Assembly: GCF_900116895.1 (NCBI RefSeq)
Contig: NZ_FPCF01000004.1
Span: forward strand, 1 to 64,000
Reading direction: 5' to 3'
Length of the DNA: 64,000 bases
DNA from: Pseudidiomarina donghaiensis
Lineage (GTDB): Bacteria > Pseudomonadota > Gammaproteobacteria > Enterobacterales > Alteromonadaceae
The stretch's first letter is position 1, and every line of letters starts with the position of its first letter. A program made the position numbers and the translations under genes. Positions 44,065-54,234 of the stretch are shown here, piece by piece. The notes under the pieces were generated by a model that was not told the DNA's origin, ran no database searches, and saw only the letters and a list, made by a program, of their open reading frames with translations.

Positions 44065-47000
44065 GTTGCATTACCACCAACAGCAGTAATATTGTTGGTG
44101 CGAGTTTTCTCGGTAACAAAGCTCGTTAAGTAGTGCGGGCCACCAGCTTTCGGGCCAGTACCTGACATACCACGGCCACCAAACGGCTGCACGCCTACAA
44201 CAGCACCAATCTGGTTACGGTTGATGTATACGTTACCCACGTCAATTCGACGCGCAATGTCTGCTGCAAAGGTTTCGTTGCGGCTATGAATACCAAACGT
44301 TAACCCAAAGCCGGTATCATTGATGCTTTGAATAACGGTATCTAACTCGCTCGTTTTGTAACGAATAACGTGCAAAATTGGACCAAAGTTTTCTTTCACC
44401 AACTGATTAATGCTGTCAATTTCAATGGCTGTTGGTGCCACGAAAGTACCGCCGTTAGTGAATTCAGGCATAGGTGCACGGGCAATTAGGCGGCCAGCTT
44501 GTGAAATGTCATTCACATGCTGCTCAAGGTTGCTTTTCGCCACGCCGTCAATAACTGGGCCAACATCGGTTTCATGCAAAATAGGGTCGCCCACTTTAAG
44601 CTCAGCCATAGCTCCTTTGAGCAAGTCGATGACGCGATCAGCAATGTCGTCTTGCACAAATAAAACACGTAATGCCGAACAACGCTGGCCCGCACTCTTA
44701 AAGGCGCTAGCGACAATATCAGTAACAGCTTGCTCTGGTAGAGCCGTTGAGTCGATCAACATAGCGTTTTGACCGCCAGTTTCCGCTATTAATGGCACAA
44801 TAGCGCCGGTACGCGCTGCCAGTGCACGGTTGATGGCTTGTGCGGTATAGGTTGAACCAGTAAAGCACACGCCACCAATTTCTTCTTGCGACACCAAGAA
44901 GCTACCTACTTCGGCACCGCTACCCGGCATAAAGTGCAATACATCACCTGGAATACCAGCTTCTAATGCAAGTTGTACTGCACGGAAAGCAATGAGGCCG
45001 GTTTGTTCTGCAGGTTTTGCAATAACACAGTTGCCGGTGACCAAAGCTGCAGCCACTTGGCCTAAGAAAATGGCGAGTGGGAAGTTCCATGGGCTAATAC
45101 AAATAAAGGTGCCACGGCCTTGCACGAACAGCTCATTCGTTTCGCCGGTTGGCCCCGGTAAGGTTGTGCCTTCACCCATAAGTTCACGTGCTTGTTGCGC
45201 GTAATAGCGACAGAAATCAACGGCTTCACGAACTTCGTCAATACCGTCTTGTAAGCTTTTGCCTGCCTCAACGCTACATAAAGCGATTAATTCAATACGA
45301 TTAGCTTCCAGTAAGTCAGCGAGTTTTTCTAATGCACTTGCGCGCACTTCAACGTCAGTGTCACGCCAGCGACGATAAGCGGCATTAGCGCTCTGCAACG
45401 CTTGCTCTGCTAACGCTTTGTCACCCCAGCAAATAGTACCAATATGGTGGCTGGTATTTTGTGGGCTATGAATGGCCACTTTGTGATGTGCGTCCACTAC
45501 GTCGCCATTAACAATCGGGCCACCTTGCCATTGCTTGTCGCGGTACTGGTGTACTGCATTAATAAAATCATCAGCTTGTGAGTGAATGTTCATATTCAGT
45601 CCTAACGAGTTTTTCCGATCGCCAAAAATTTGCGTCGGTAGTGGAATTTTATGATTCGCGAAATGCTCATGCTTTAGCATAGTATGCAGCGGGTGCTCGG
45701 TTAATTCGGCAACCGGTGTTTGTGGGTCAACCAGTTTGTGTACAAATGAGGTATTTGCACCGTTTTCTAGTAGACGGCGAACCAAATAAGGCAGCAAATC
45801 TTTGTGCGCACCAACCGGAGCATAAATACGCACCGTGGTGTTTTCATCTTGCTCGAGCAAGGTGTCGTACAAGTCATCTCCCATACCATGCAGGCGTTGG
45901 AACTCTATACGGCGCTGGTAGGTTGCGTTTAAATCACGAATGGCCACCACTGTTTGCGCGTTATGTGTGGCAAATTGAGGGTAGATAGCACCATCAGTTG
46001 CTGGGCTCATTAAGTAATGCGCACAGGCTAAGTACGACACATCAGTGTTGGCTTTACGGGTGTACACAGGGTAACCGGATAGGCCATTCACTTGGCATAA
46101 CTTAATTTCGGTATCCCAGTAGGCGCCTTTTACTAAGCGTACTGGAATTTCATCGCCGCACTCACGAGCTAACGCTGTTACCCAGCACAATACAGGTAAC
46201 GCACGTTTTGAGTAGGCTTGAACCACGAGACCAAAGCGCGGCCAGCCTTTACAGACACCACTGCGATAAACCTTCTCGAACAGCTCTAATGATAGCTCTA
46301 GGCGATCCATTTCTTCTGCGTCAATACTTACGCCAACGTCAGCCTCTTTGGCAAGCTTAACCAGTTCAGTCAAGCTTTGAGCTAGTTCGGTAAGCACACG
46401 TTCATGGTTCGCAACTTCGTAACGCGGGTGCAGTGCTGATAATTTAATTGAAATGGTCGGACGGGGCGCGTTCGGGTTATTGAAGTTTTCTTTACCCACA
46501 ACTTTAATCGAATTGACATAATCAGCATGATAACGGCGTGCGTCAGCCATGGTTAATGCGGCTTCACCGAGCATGTCATAAGAATGGGTATAGCCTTTGT
46601 CACGATTATTACGACTGTTTTTTAGCGCTTCTTCAATGGTACGGCCAAGAACGAACTGGGTACCCATTATGCGCATAGCGGCGTAGGTGGCTTTACGTAC
46701 TACCGGTGAGCTTAACCGGCGCACCATGCGACGAAATACCCCGCGAGGCGTTTCCATTGGCTTGCCGGTTGGGTTAATCACGTTATTGGTTAACGCTAGA
46801 CCCCAAGTACCACTATTGACCAGCCACGAAGCGCTTTGGCCCATGTGTTTGTGCCAGTCACCACCAGATAAGCGGTCTTGAATAAGTGCATCAGCTGTAG
46901 CGGCATCAGGAATTCGCAGTAATGCCTCAGCCAAACACATCAGAATAATGCCTTCTTTGGTATCAAGGCTGTACTCTTGCAAAAACGCATCAACGCCACC

Positions 47001-47210
47001 GCCATCAGCACGGTCGCGAACTTTGTTCACTAAATTAGCTGCCGCTTGAGTTACACGCTCAAGGTTTTCGTTGTCTTGAGGCACAAGGGGCAACAGCTCA
47101 CGCAAATAAGCATCTTCATCGACTAAATAGTTGTCGGTGATGGCTTGCTGGAGTCGACCAAGGTCGGCGCCGGTATACTGAGCCGCAAGTACTTCACTCG
47201 CTTTAAACAT
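44043..47210 (-). CDS. putA: bifunctional proline dehydrogenase / P5C dehydrogenase
   Basis: PutA oxidises proline to glutamate in two channelled steps, feeding electrons to the quinone pool. I start at 47210 (MFKASEVLAAQYTG) because GGAG lies just before it; the extra frame to 47318 is not family-like. This gives 1055 residues, against 1320 in E. coli, and the N-terminal ribbon-helix-helix DNA-binding domain is absent, so it cannot act as its own repressor. The FAD proline dehydrogenase part includes SIDAEEMDRLELSLELFE; the aldehyde dehydrogenase part has ETGGQNAM (E810) and SAGQRCSAL (C844). It is divergent from ygiF over about 240 nt. Confidence 0.96.
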   Translation of the reverse strand: MFKASEVLAAQYTGADLGRLQQAITDNYLVDEDAYLRELLPLVPQDNENLERVTQAAANLVNKVRDRADGGGVDAFLQEYSLDTKEGIILMCLAEALLRIPDAATADALIQDRLSGGDWHKHMGQSASWLVNSGTWGLALTNNVINPTGKPMETPRGVFRRMVRRLSSPVVRKATYAAMRIMGTQFVLGRTIEEALKNSRNNRDKGYTHSYDMLGEAALTMADARRYHADYVNSIKVVGKENFNNPNAPRPTISIKLSALHPRYEVANHERVLTELAQSLTELVKLAKEADVGVSIDAEEMDRLELSLELFEKVYRSGVCKGWPRFGLVVQAYSKRALPVLCWVTALARECGDEIPVRLVKGAYWDTEIKLCQVNGLSGYPVYTRKANTDVSYLACAHYLMSPATDGAIYPQFATHNAQTVVAIRDLNATYQRRIEFQRLHGMGDDLYDTLLEQDENTTVRIYAPVGAHKDLLPYLVRRLLENGANTSFVHKLVDPQTPVAELTEHPLHTMLKHEHFANHKIPLPTQIFGDRKNSLGLNMNIHSQADDFINAVHQYRDKQWQGGPIVNGDVVDAHHKVAIHSPQNTSHHIGTICWGDKALAEQALQSANAAYRRWRDTDVEVRASALEKLADLLEANRIELIALCSVEAGKSLQDGIDEVREAVDFCRYYAQQARELMGEGTTLPGPTGETNELFVQGRGTFICISPWNFPLAIFLGQVAAALVTGNCVIAKPAEQTGLIAFRAVQLALEAGIPGDVLHFMPGSGAEVGSFLVSQEEIGGVCFTGSTYTAQAINRALAARTGAIVPLIAETGGQNAMLIDSTALPEQAVTDIVASAFKSAGQRCSALRVLFVQDDIADRVIDLLKGAMAELKVGDPILHETDVGPVIDGVAKSNLEQHVNDISQAGRLIARAPMPEFTNGGTFVAPTAIEIDSINQLVKENFGPILHVIRYKTSELDTVIQSINDTGFGLTFGIHSRNETFAADIARRIDVGNVYINRNQIGAVVGVQPFGGRGMSGTGPKAGGPHYLTSFVTEKTRTNNITAVGGNATLLSLGD

Positions 47211-47449
47211 AGCATCTCCTGTAGGACTCAGCCCAAGGCTGGCGGTGACATATTTCGGGCGCCAGTATATGACTTTTTGGGCGCGCGTAAAGCCTGTCTG
47301 ATCATATTTTTTTGTCACTTCATCGCGACCGATTAATTGCGCCCACGGTGCATTTTTTGTGCAGCGCTGTCAAGCCCATTTCAGTTGACCCGTAAAGTCA
47401 GTGCGAGTACCGTATGAAGCAAGGAAAATCAACGCGTAAGAGAGAGCTC

Positions 47450-48940
47450 GTGAGCCAAGAAATTGAATTGAAATTACTTGTGGAACCGAATCAGCGTGAA
47501 GCGGTGTTACGGTTATGCCAACAATTGGCCAAAGACAGCGATAGCAGTACCCTCGAATTAACCAATGCTTATTTCGACACCGACGACTTGCAGTTGCGTC
47601 AGCATGATATGGGGTTACGCATTCGGCGGCGTGGCGATGAGCGTGAGCAAACGATTAAGTTAGCTGGGCAAGTGCTGGGCGGCATGCATTCGCGTCCCGA
47701 ATACAATGCAGTCATCACCAGTGACACCCCAGATTTAACGCTTTTTGAAGAAGATATATGGCCCGACGAGTTTCCGGTATTTGATATTCAACGTGAATTG
47801 GTTGAGTTGTTTCGCACCGACTTCACGCGCCACCGTTGGAAAATTCAAAGTGGCGAAGGCGTCATTGAATTGGTTTTTGATGAAGGTCATATTGTGGCCA
47901 ATGGTCAATCGCGAGCAATTTGCGAAATTGAACTTGAAGTGCAAGGTGGTATTGCCGCCGACGCCTACAAATTAGCGCGCCGTTTTATTACTCGGGTCAA
48001 TGCTCGGGTAGGCAGTTTAAGCAAAGCTGCTCGCGGTTATTTGCTGGCGCAAAAATCGGTGCTTGAGCCATTTAATCATGCGCATTTTGTGCATCAGCAA
48101 CCTCAAGATGACGTAGGTACAGGCTTATACCGAGCGTTAGCCTATGCGCTGCAATATTGGCAACACAACGATGCGTGCTTAGCTGAACAGCCAACTGTAC
48201 GCGCGGTGGCGGGAATTACCGACGGTATTCGTCTATGCAAAGTTGTATTACAGCAACTTGCGTTATTTGAAATTGATGTGAGCGATCACATTGCGAGGCT
48301 TGAGCAAATGCTCGGCCACTTAGGTTGGTTAAGTCGCTATGATGGGCTTAATGAGTTGACAGCAGAAGACGGTGCGTATCACCGGGCGCTTGAGCAAAAT
48401 CAAAAACTTTATGAAGTGATTGTTGAGCAACAAGAACACTCTGTTCAGCTTGAACTGGTGATTAGCCTAAGCAAGCGCGACGACTATCAACTGACATTAT
48501 TCGAGCTCGGCGAGCTATGCTCAGAGCAACTGCGTCATGAACAACTCATGCAGGTGCCTTTAAAGCAATGGGCCACGCAGCGTTTGCGCGAAGACTGGCA
48601 ACAAGTGGTTGAAGCTTTTACTAAGCATCAAGAAATGCGCGCTGATCATTATTTGAAGTTACTGCCACAGTTACAAAGCTCGCTACAACTTGGTTATTGC
48701 GTTGGGTATTTGTTTGATGCCGAAGACCGCGAATTATTTAGAGCGCCCTGGCAAGACTTAATGCGCGGCATTCGTGAAATTATGGCACTTAAGCTACTGC
48801 GCGAGGCCATAAAAGACACCGATGAAGTGAATACTGAAAAGCTTTTAGGTTGGCAAGAAGTGCAGCTTGAATCGCTGCTTTATGCGCTTGAACGCTCGCG
48901 TCGTGCGGCACTTAAACAAGAGCCTTATTGGATACTTTAA
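47450..48940 (+). CDS. ygiF: CYTH-CHAD inorganic triphosphatase YgiF
   Basis: The CYTH domain (first 200 residues) hydrolyses tripolyphosphate in E. coli YgiF, and the C-terminal CHAD helical domain binds polyphosphate. The CYTH signature EIELKL appears at residues 4-9, with metal and phosphate-binding residues in YFDTDDLQLRQHDMGLRIR. I prefer GTG 47450 as start because it gives VSQEIELKLLV, matching E. coli MAQEIELKFIV; ATG at 47414 would add 12 basic residues and is the alternative. Followed 2 nt later by glnE, as in E. coli. Confidence 0.88.
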   Translation: MSQEIELKLLVEPNQREAVLRLCQQLAKDSDSSTLELTNAYFDTDDLQLRQHDMGLRIRRRGDEREQTIKLAGQVLGGMHSRPEYNAVITSDTPDLTLFEEDIWPDEFPVFDIQRELVELFRTDFTRHRWKIQSGEGVIELVFDEGHIVANGQSRAICEIELEVQGGIAADAYKLARRFITRVNARVGSLSKAARGYLLAQKSVLEPFNHAHFVHQQPQDDVGTGLYRALAYALQYWQHNDACLAEQPTVRAVAGITDGIRLCKVVLQQLALFEIDVSDHIARLEQMLGHLGWLSRYDGLNELTAEDGAYHRALEQNQKLYEVIVEQQEHSVQLELVISLSKRDDYQLTLFELGELCSEQLRHEQLMQVPLKQWATQRLREDWQQVVEAFTKHQEMRADHYLKLLPQLQSSLQLGYCVGYLFDAEDRELFRAPWQDLMRGIREIMALKLLREAIKDTDEVNTEKLLGWQEVQLESLLYALERSRRAALKQEPYWIL

Positions 48941-48942
48941 GT

Positions 48943-51690
48943 ATGGATGCGCAGCGGAAAGTCTGTGAAATAAGTCAATTTGTTGCGCGAACGATTGAGC
49001 AGCAGCCGGATGCGATTCAATGGCAGAACGGGCATGTGGTGCTGCCCACAACTGACGCTTATGCTCATACCGTGAATGATATACTCGGATCATGTGTTGA
49101 CGAGCCCGAGGCTCAGCGTACACTCCGGCGAGTGCGGCAACAATGGTATGCCTCGTTAGCCGCTGCCGACTTGCTACAGCAAATCAGCGTGCCGGACATG
49201 CTTAAACACATCAGTGCGACCGCTGATGCCTTTATCAATGGGGCGCTAAACTGGCTGTATCCTCGCTATTGCGAGCGCTTTGGCACACCGCGAGATAACC
49301 AAGGCCAAGCGATGCCGTTATTGGTGATTGGCATGGGCAAGTTGGGCGGGCAAGAACTAAACTTTTCGTCTGATATCGATTTGATATTTTGTTACCCCAC
49401 CCAAGGCGAAACTGACCACTCACGTAAACCAATAGAAAACAGTGTTTTCTTTACACGCCTTGCTCAGGCTTTGGTTGGCCTGCTTGACCAAATTACGGCC
49501 GATGGTCGCGTGTTTCGTGTTGACTTGCGTTTGCGGCCGTTTGGTCAGTCTGGACCTGTGGTTGCCAGTATTTCGGCGCTTGAATATTACTACCAAGAGC
49601 AGGGGCGCGATTGGGAACGCTACGCCATGGTAAAAGCGCGGTTAATTGGCGGCAGCAAAGCCTATGAGGATGAATTGAAGTCGCTGTTACGGCCGTTTGT
49701 TTATCGCCGCTATATTGATTTTTCAGCTATTGACGCTTTGCGCAAAATGAAAACCTTGATTACCCAAGAAACCCGCCGCAAAGGCCTGGAGCGTAATATA
49801 AAACTAGGCGCCGGCGGCATTCGCGAAATTGAATTTATTGCACAAGCCTTTCAGTTGATTCGTGGCGGCCAGCAACGGCAGTTACAAACCCAATCACTTT
49901 ATGCTGCCTATCACGCGATTGCCGAGCTTAATATCTTGCCAGAAGCTACGGTTGAACAGCTTCTACAGTGCTATGAAAAGCTGCGCAAAATGGAACACGT
50001 GTTGCAGCAATTGAACGACGAGCAAACCCAAACACTACCCGACGATGCGCCGACTCAGCAGCGCATCAGCTTGGCATATGAGCAGCCTTGGCCTGACATT
50101 GAAGCCGATATTCGCGCGACCATGGCGACCGTGCATGAACAGTTTCAGCAGGTTATTGGTGACCCGGACGCCGAAGACGAAGAAGCAGGACAGTTGCAGT
50201 TACTTTGGCAAGATATGATTGAAGACGATACGGCCATTGATGTATTGCTTGATTTTGGCCTTGCTAAGTCGACAGCGCAGCTTATTTGGCAACAGGTGAA
50301 TCAATTGCGTATGGATGTGCGTAAACGCGGCTCAGGGCCTCGTGGACGCAAAGCTATGGCGAGGTTAGTTCCGCTATTGTTAGAGCGTATTGTGCAGTTT
50401 GCTGATGCCGACTCAGTACTTGAACGAGTGTTGCAGGTGCTGCGGAAAATCATGACCCGTACCGCGTACGTTGAATTGTTAGTTGAGAACGCTGGTGCGC
50501 GAGAGCAGTTGATTAAATTATGCCGCGCCAGTTCATGGCTTACCTCGCAAATTGCCATGTATCCGCTGCTGCTGGATGAATTGATCGACCCTCAACATTT
50601 GTACCGTTTACCTGAGCTGAATGACTATCCCCGTTTGTTAGACGAATTTTTGCTGCGAATTCCTGAGCAAGAACACGATTTAGAAGCACAAATGGATGCG
50701 CTGCGACAGGCGCGTCAGGTGCTGCAATTAAAAGTTGCTGCTGCCGATATTAGTGGTGCTTTGCCACTAATGAAAGTAAGCGATCATTTGAGTTACCTAG
50801 CCGAAGCATTGATAGACAAGGTGGTTCGCTTGGCTTGGCACCAATTGGTTGAAAAGCATGGTGCGCCCCCTGAGCGAAGTGCTGACGATATGGGCTTTGC
50901 CGTTATGGCGTACGGAAAACTTGGCGGGCTTGAGCTTGGTTACGGCTCTGACCTCGACCTTGTATTCATTACTGACACCAACTACGAGGGCGATACATTG
51001 GGGCCTAAGGCCATTGGCATTCAGCAATTTTATTTGCGCCTAGCCCAGCGAATATTGCATTTATTTACCGCGCGAACGCTTGTCGGCTCGCTATACGAAG
51101 TGGATATGCGGTTGCGACCTTCCGGTAAATCAGGCTTGCTAGTAACGCGACTTGATACCTTTGCAAGCTATCTGCAAGAAGATGCCTGGACATGGGAGCT
51201 ACAAGCCTTGGTGAGGGCTCGTCCGGTGTTCGGTGCGCAACCTTTACGAGACAAGTTAATCGCCCTGCGGCAACGACAAATTTGCCAACGCCGTGATGAA
51301 CAACAATTACGTGAACAAGTATTGAGTATGCGCGAAAAAATGCGTGGTCACTTAGCAGCGCGGGTAAATGCCCAGCAGTTTGATGTGAAACAAGGGGCAG
51401 GGGGTATTACCGACCTTGAATTTTTGGTGCAGTATTTAACTTTACGTTTCGCTCATGAAATTCCGACGCTAGCGACCTTTACGGACAACATACGAATTCT
51501 TGAACAAGCTGAGCATAAACACTTGTTAACCAAACAAGAAAGCCAAGCGTTGATAACGGCCTATATTGCCGAACGTGAAGTTTTGCATAAGCTGGCGCTT
51601 GATGATCGAGGGTCGGTGACGCATGAAAATCTAGAGGATTACCGCCATACGGTGATCACCGCATGGCAGCATTGGTTGGGCAAGAGCTGA
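48943..51690 (+). CDS. glnE: glutamine synthetase adenylyltransferase / adenylyl-removing enzyme
   Basis: GlnE attaches AMP to glutamine synthetase and removes it, in response to PII and glutamine. The 915 residues (E. coli 946) carry two nucleotidyltransferase domains: the N-terminal de-adenylylating one with MGKLGGQELNFSSDIDLIF (131-149) and the C-terminal adenylylating one with YGKLGGLELGYGSDLDLVF (about 657-676). The start is ATG 48943, 2 nt after ygiF; a TTG at 48928 inside ygiF is less likely. It converges with lpxL, 1 nt between stop codons. Confidence 0.96.
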   Translation: MDAQRKVCEISQFVARTIEQQPDAIQWQNGHVVLPTTDAYAHTVNDILGSCVDEPEAQRTLRRVRQQWYASLAAADLLQQISVPDMLKHISATADAFINGALNWLYPRYCERFGTPRDNQGQAMPLLVIGMGKLGGQELNFSSDIDLIFCYPTQGETDHSRKPIENSVFFTRLAQALVGLLDQITADGRVFRVDLRLRPFGQSGPVVASISALEYYYQEQGRDWERYAMVKARLIGGSKAYEDELKSLLRPFVYRRYIDFSAIDALRKMKTLITQETRRKGLERNIKLGAGGIREIEFIAQAFQLIRGGQQRQLQTQSLYAAYHAIAELNILPEATVEQLLQCYEKLRKMEHVLQQLNDEQTQTLPDDAPTQQRISLAYEQPWPDIEADIRATMATVHEQFQQVIGDPDAEDEEAGQLQLLWQDMIEDDTAIDVLLDFGLAKSTAQLIWQQVNQLRMDVRKRGSGPRGRKAMARLVPLLLERIVQFADADSVLERVLQVLRKIMTRTAYVELLVENAGAREQLIKLCRASSWLTSQIAMYPLLLDELIDPQHLYRLPELNDYPRLLDEFLLRIPEQEHDLEAQMDALRQARQVLQLKVAAADISGALPLMKVSDHLSYLAEALIDKVVRLAWHQLVEKHGAPPERSADDMGFAVMAYGKLGGLELGYGSDLDLVFITDTNYEGDTLGPKAIGIQQFYLRLAQRILHLFTARTLVGSLYEVDMRLRPSGKSGLLVTRLDTFASYLQEDAWTWELQALVRARPVFGAQPLRDKLIALRQRQICQRRDEQQLREQVLSMREKMRGHLAARVNAQQFDVKQGAGGITDLEFLVQYLTLRFAHEIPTLATFTDNIRILEQAEHKHLLTKQESQALITAYIAEREVLHKLALDDRGSVTHENLEDYRHTVITAWQHWLGKS

Positions 51691-51691
51691 G

Positions 51692-52627
51692 TTAACGCTT
51701 ATAGAGATCTGGGTCTGTGTCATTAGGGCGAGTTTTAAAGCGCCGATGAATCCACATGTATTGCTCAGGACGCTGCTGAATTGCGAACTCAACCATTTTA
51801 TTTACCCGCGTAACGTCGGCTAAGTCATCCCCAGTGGGGAAGTTCTCAAATTCAGGGTAAAACGTCATGTCATAACCCGTGCCGTCGTCTCTGCGAAAAC
51901 ATGTCACTGGCAATACAGCGCAGTTTGCGCCATGCGCAAATAGTAGCGTCCCTGTTGTGGTGCTTGCCTTTTCCACCGCAAAAAGCGGCGCGAAAATGGT
52001 TTTTCTGCGGCCATAGTCTTGGTCTGGCAGATAACCAGCAATTTCGCCTTGGTCTAAAGCTTGTAGCATGCCTTTTACGTCGCGCCGCTGAATCATGTAT
52101 TTATTCGAACGACCGCGGCCAAGAGTCTGTAAATACTCCATAACCGCGTTGTTATGCGGACGATACAAGCCAACTGCTGGCTTTACAAAGCCGTGCAATC
52201 GCGCGTGCACCTCAAGGCTTAAGAAGTGAAATAGCAACAACAACACGCCGCGGCCGTCACGCTGTGCCGCATGTAAGTGTTCAACGCCATGCACATGTAA
52301 CTTGCGGCGAATGCGCCAGTCGGGCCACCACCATGCCATACCTGTTTCAAAAAATGCGATACCGGTATTTTCGAGGTTCTTACGCACCAACGGCTCTACC
52401 TCATCGGCAGGCATGTTTGGAAACGAAAGCTCGAGATTTCGACGTGCGATATCAGCTCGACGAGGCACAAAGCGATAAAACAGTCGGCCTAAAACTCTTC
52501 CCATACCGAGCTGCCATTGATATGGCAGCCACGATATAGCATAAAGAAAGCCAACACTAAGCCACGTTAACCAATATTTAGGTAATAGAAAACGTGGCTC
52601 AAAGCGGGGTTTTTCAATTATCTTCAT
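51692..52627 (-). CDS. lpxL: lipid A lauroyl acyltransferase LpxL/HtrB type
   Basis: A 311-residue inner-membrane late acyltransferase that adds a secondary acyl chain to Kdo-lipid A. It has an N-terminal membrane anchor (about 18-35), the catalytic HX4E of this family as HFLSLE (H134, E139), GYLPDQDYGRR and MWIHRRFKTRP. LpxL is favoured over LpxM or LpxP on overall pattern, but the acyl chain is not determinable. Its start lies inside tolC (14-nt overlap), so it is read after tolC. Confidence 0.9.
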   Translation of the reverse strand: MKIIEKPRFEPRFLLPKYWLTWLSVGFLYAISWLPYQWQLGMGRVLGRLFYRFVPRRADIARRNLELSFPNMPADEVEPLVRKNLENTGIAFFETGMAWWWPDWRIRRKLHVHGVEHLHAAQRDGRGVLLLLFHFLSLEVHARLHGFVKPAVGLYRPHNNAVMEYLQTLGRGRSNKYMIQRRDVKGMLQALDQGEIAGYLPDQDYGRRKTIFAPLFAVEKASTTTGTLLFAHGANCAVLPVTCFRRDDGTGYDMTFYPEFENFPTGDDLADVTRVNKMVEFAIQQRPEQYMWIHRRFKTRPNDTDPDLYKR

Positions 52628-53975
52628 TAATTAAGCTTGCGTTAATAGCGACTAAATCTTGCTCGCTAATTTGCCCTGATGCTTGTTTCAGAGCTAAGTA
52701 CTGACGAATATAGCCATAGCGCGCGCTAGATAGATTACGGCGGGCGTTATACAAGTTGCGTGTGCTGTTTAGCACATCAACGATAGTACGTGTACCCACT
52801 TCAAAACCTGTTTGCGTGGCTTTCAATGCGCTTTCAGCTGATACTACGGCCTGTTCAAACGCGCGAATAGTCGATAAAGCTGCAACAACGTCGTAGTAAG
52901 CGCTACGCACCTGACGTTCAACATTGCGACGCACACCCTCAAGTTCTTGGCTTGCAGCAATGAAGTTTTCGCGAGCTTGGTCAACTTCTGATGATGTTCT
53001 GAAGCCCGTAAACAAAGGCACGTTCAGCGACAAACCAATTGAGTTTGAGTCCATGCGCGGTATGTTAGTTTTAATACCATCGACGGTAGTTGAGGTGTCG
53101 TTAGTCGAATAGTCGGCACTCAATGATACCGTCGGCAAATGACCATTACGCGCCAAACTTATTTGCTCATCACTGATTTCCACAGCAACACGTTGCACTA
53201 ATAATTGTAGATTTTTATCTTCTGCAATTTTCACCCACTGCTGTGCGTCGCTTGGTGTTGGGGTTTCTGGCGAAAACGAGCTGGTATTTAATTGGGCTAA
53301 ATCTTGATGATAACGGCCAGTAATTTCACGCAAAGATTCTTGCGCAACTTCAACCGCATTCTTGGCTTGAATTTCTGAAGCTATGGCGGTGTCGAACTGT
53401 GCTTGTGCTTCATGCACATCAGTGATTGCCGTTAAGCCTACCGAGAAACGCTGTTTTGTCTGCTCTAATTGACGTTCAATCGCTTTCTTTTCAGCTGTCG
53501 CGAACTCAAGATCATCCATCCGCTCAAGGACTGTAAAATACGCATTAACGACACGAATCATTAATTGTTGACGTGTACTTAAGTAGTTTACTTCTGCTTG
53601 ATAAGCTTGTTTTTCACTAAGAGCTGCGCGATCCCAAACGTTCATGTCAAAAACGGTTTGCGAAAGACTAACGCCGGCATTCCAGGCACGGCTTTCAGAG
53701 TCAATAGTGACAAATTGCTGAGAAGTTGTGTCAAACTGAGCACGCTCCGACTCTGAGCGTGAATACCCAGCTGAGAAACTAACTTGTGGCCAAAATGCTG
53801 ACTTCGTAATATCAATGCCTTTTTGCGCGGCGCGGCGCTGAGCATCAACTTGTTGTAGGGTTGGATCGTTTTGCAATGCGAGTTGAAAAACTTGTGCGAG
53901 GTCGTCAGCATAGGCAACACTTGATGTTGCGCCGATAGTTAAGCCGACTAAAACGGATAATACGTGCTTTTTCAT
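52614..53975 (-). CDS. tolC: outer membrane efflux channel TolC
   Basis: TolC forms the trimeric outer-membrane and periplasmic tunnel for drug efflux and type I secretion. The 453 residues begin with a signal peptide (MKKHVLSVLVGLTIGATSSVAYA, cleaved near residue 23), then two OEP repeats: DLAQVFQLALQNDPTLQ opens the first, and SSEVDQARENF and GTRTIVDVLNSTRNLYNARRN are in the second. It is divergent from nudF, as in E. coli, with 259 nt between the starts holding both promoters. Confidence 0.95.
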   Translation of the reverse strand: MKKHVLSVLVGLTIGATSSVAYADDLAQVFQLALQNDPTLQQVDAQRRAAQKGIDITKSAFWPQVSFSAGYSRSESERAQFDTTSQQFVTIDSESRAWNAGVSLSQTVFDMNVWDRAALSEKQAYQAEVNYLSTRQQLMIRVVNAYFTVLERMDDLEFATAEKKAIERQLEQTKQRFSVGLTAITDVHEAQAQFDTAIASEIQAKNAVEVAQESLREITGRYHQDLAQLNTSSFSPETPTPSDAQQWVKIAEDKNLQLLVQRVAVEISDEQISLARNGHLPTVSLSADYSTNDTSTTVDGIKTNIPRMDSNSIGLSLNVPLFTGFRTSSEVDQARENFIAASQELEGVRRNVERQVRSAYYDVVAALSTIRAFEQAVVSAESALKATQTGFEVGTRTIVDVLNSTRNLYNARRNLSSARYGYIRQYLALKQASGQISEQDLVAINASLINEDN

Positions 53976-54234
53976 GGGCTAGGGTGTCCTAATTATTTGA
54001 AAGCATTATCTTGCCTAAAACTTGGCAGCTATTTTACATACACTCGTGAATGTTTACTAGTTTACTTTGAAACGTCACAAATAGCATTGCGTCAGTTGCA
54101 ACAGAATGGGTTCAAGTGTAACTAATTATGTGCCAAATCGGTGCTTATTTACAATTTTATTCAATCGCTTTCGCGATTAGGTGAGTACTTATATCGGTAA
54201 GTTACTGACGCAATTCAACAGGAAAAGGTTTATT

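Noticed and set aside
47211-47318. N-terminal extension of putA by 36 residues
   Set aside because: Not family-like, and the ATG at 47210 has GGAG just before it; the extra stretch is the putA/ygiF promoter region.
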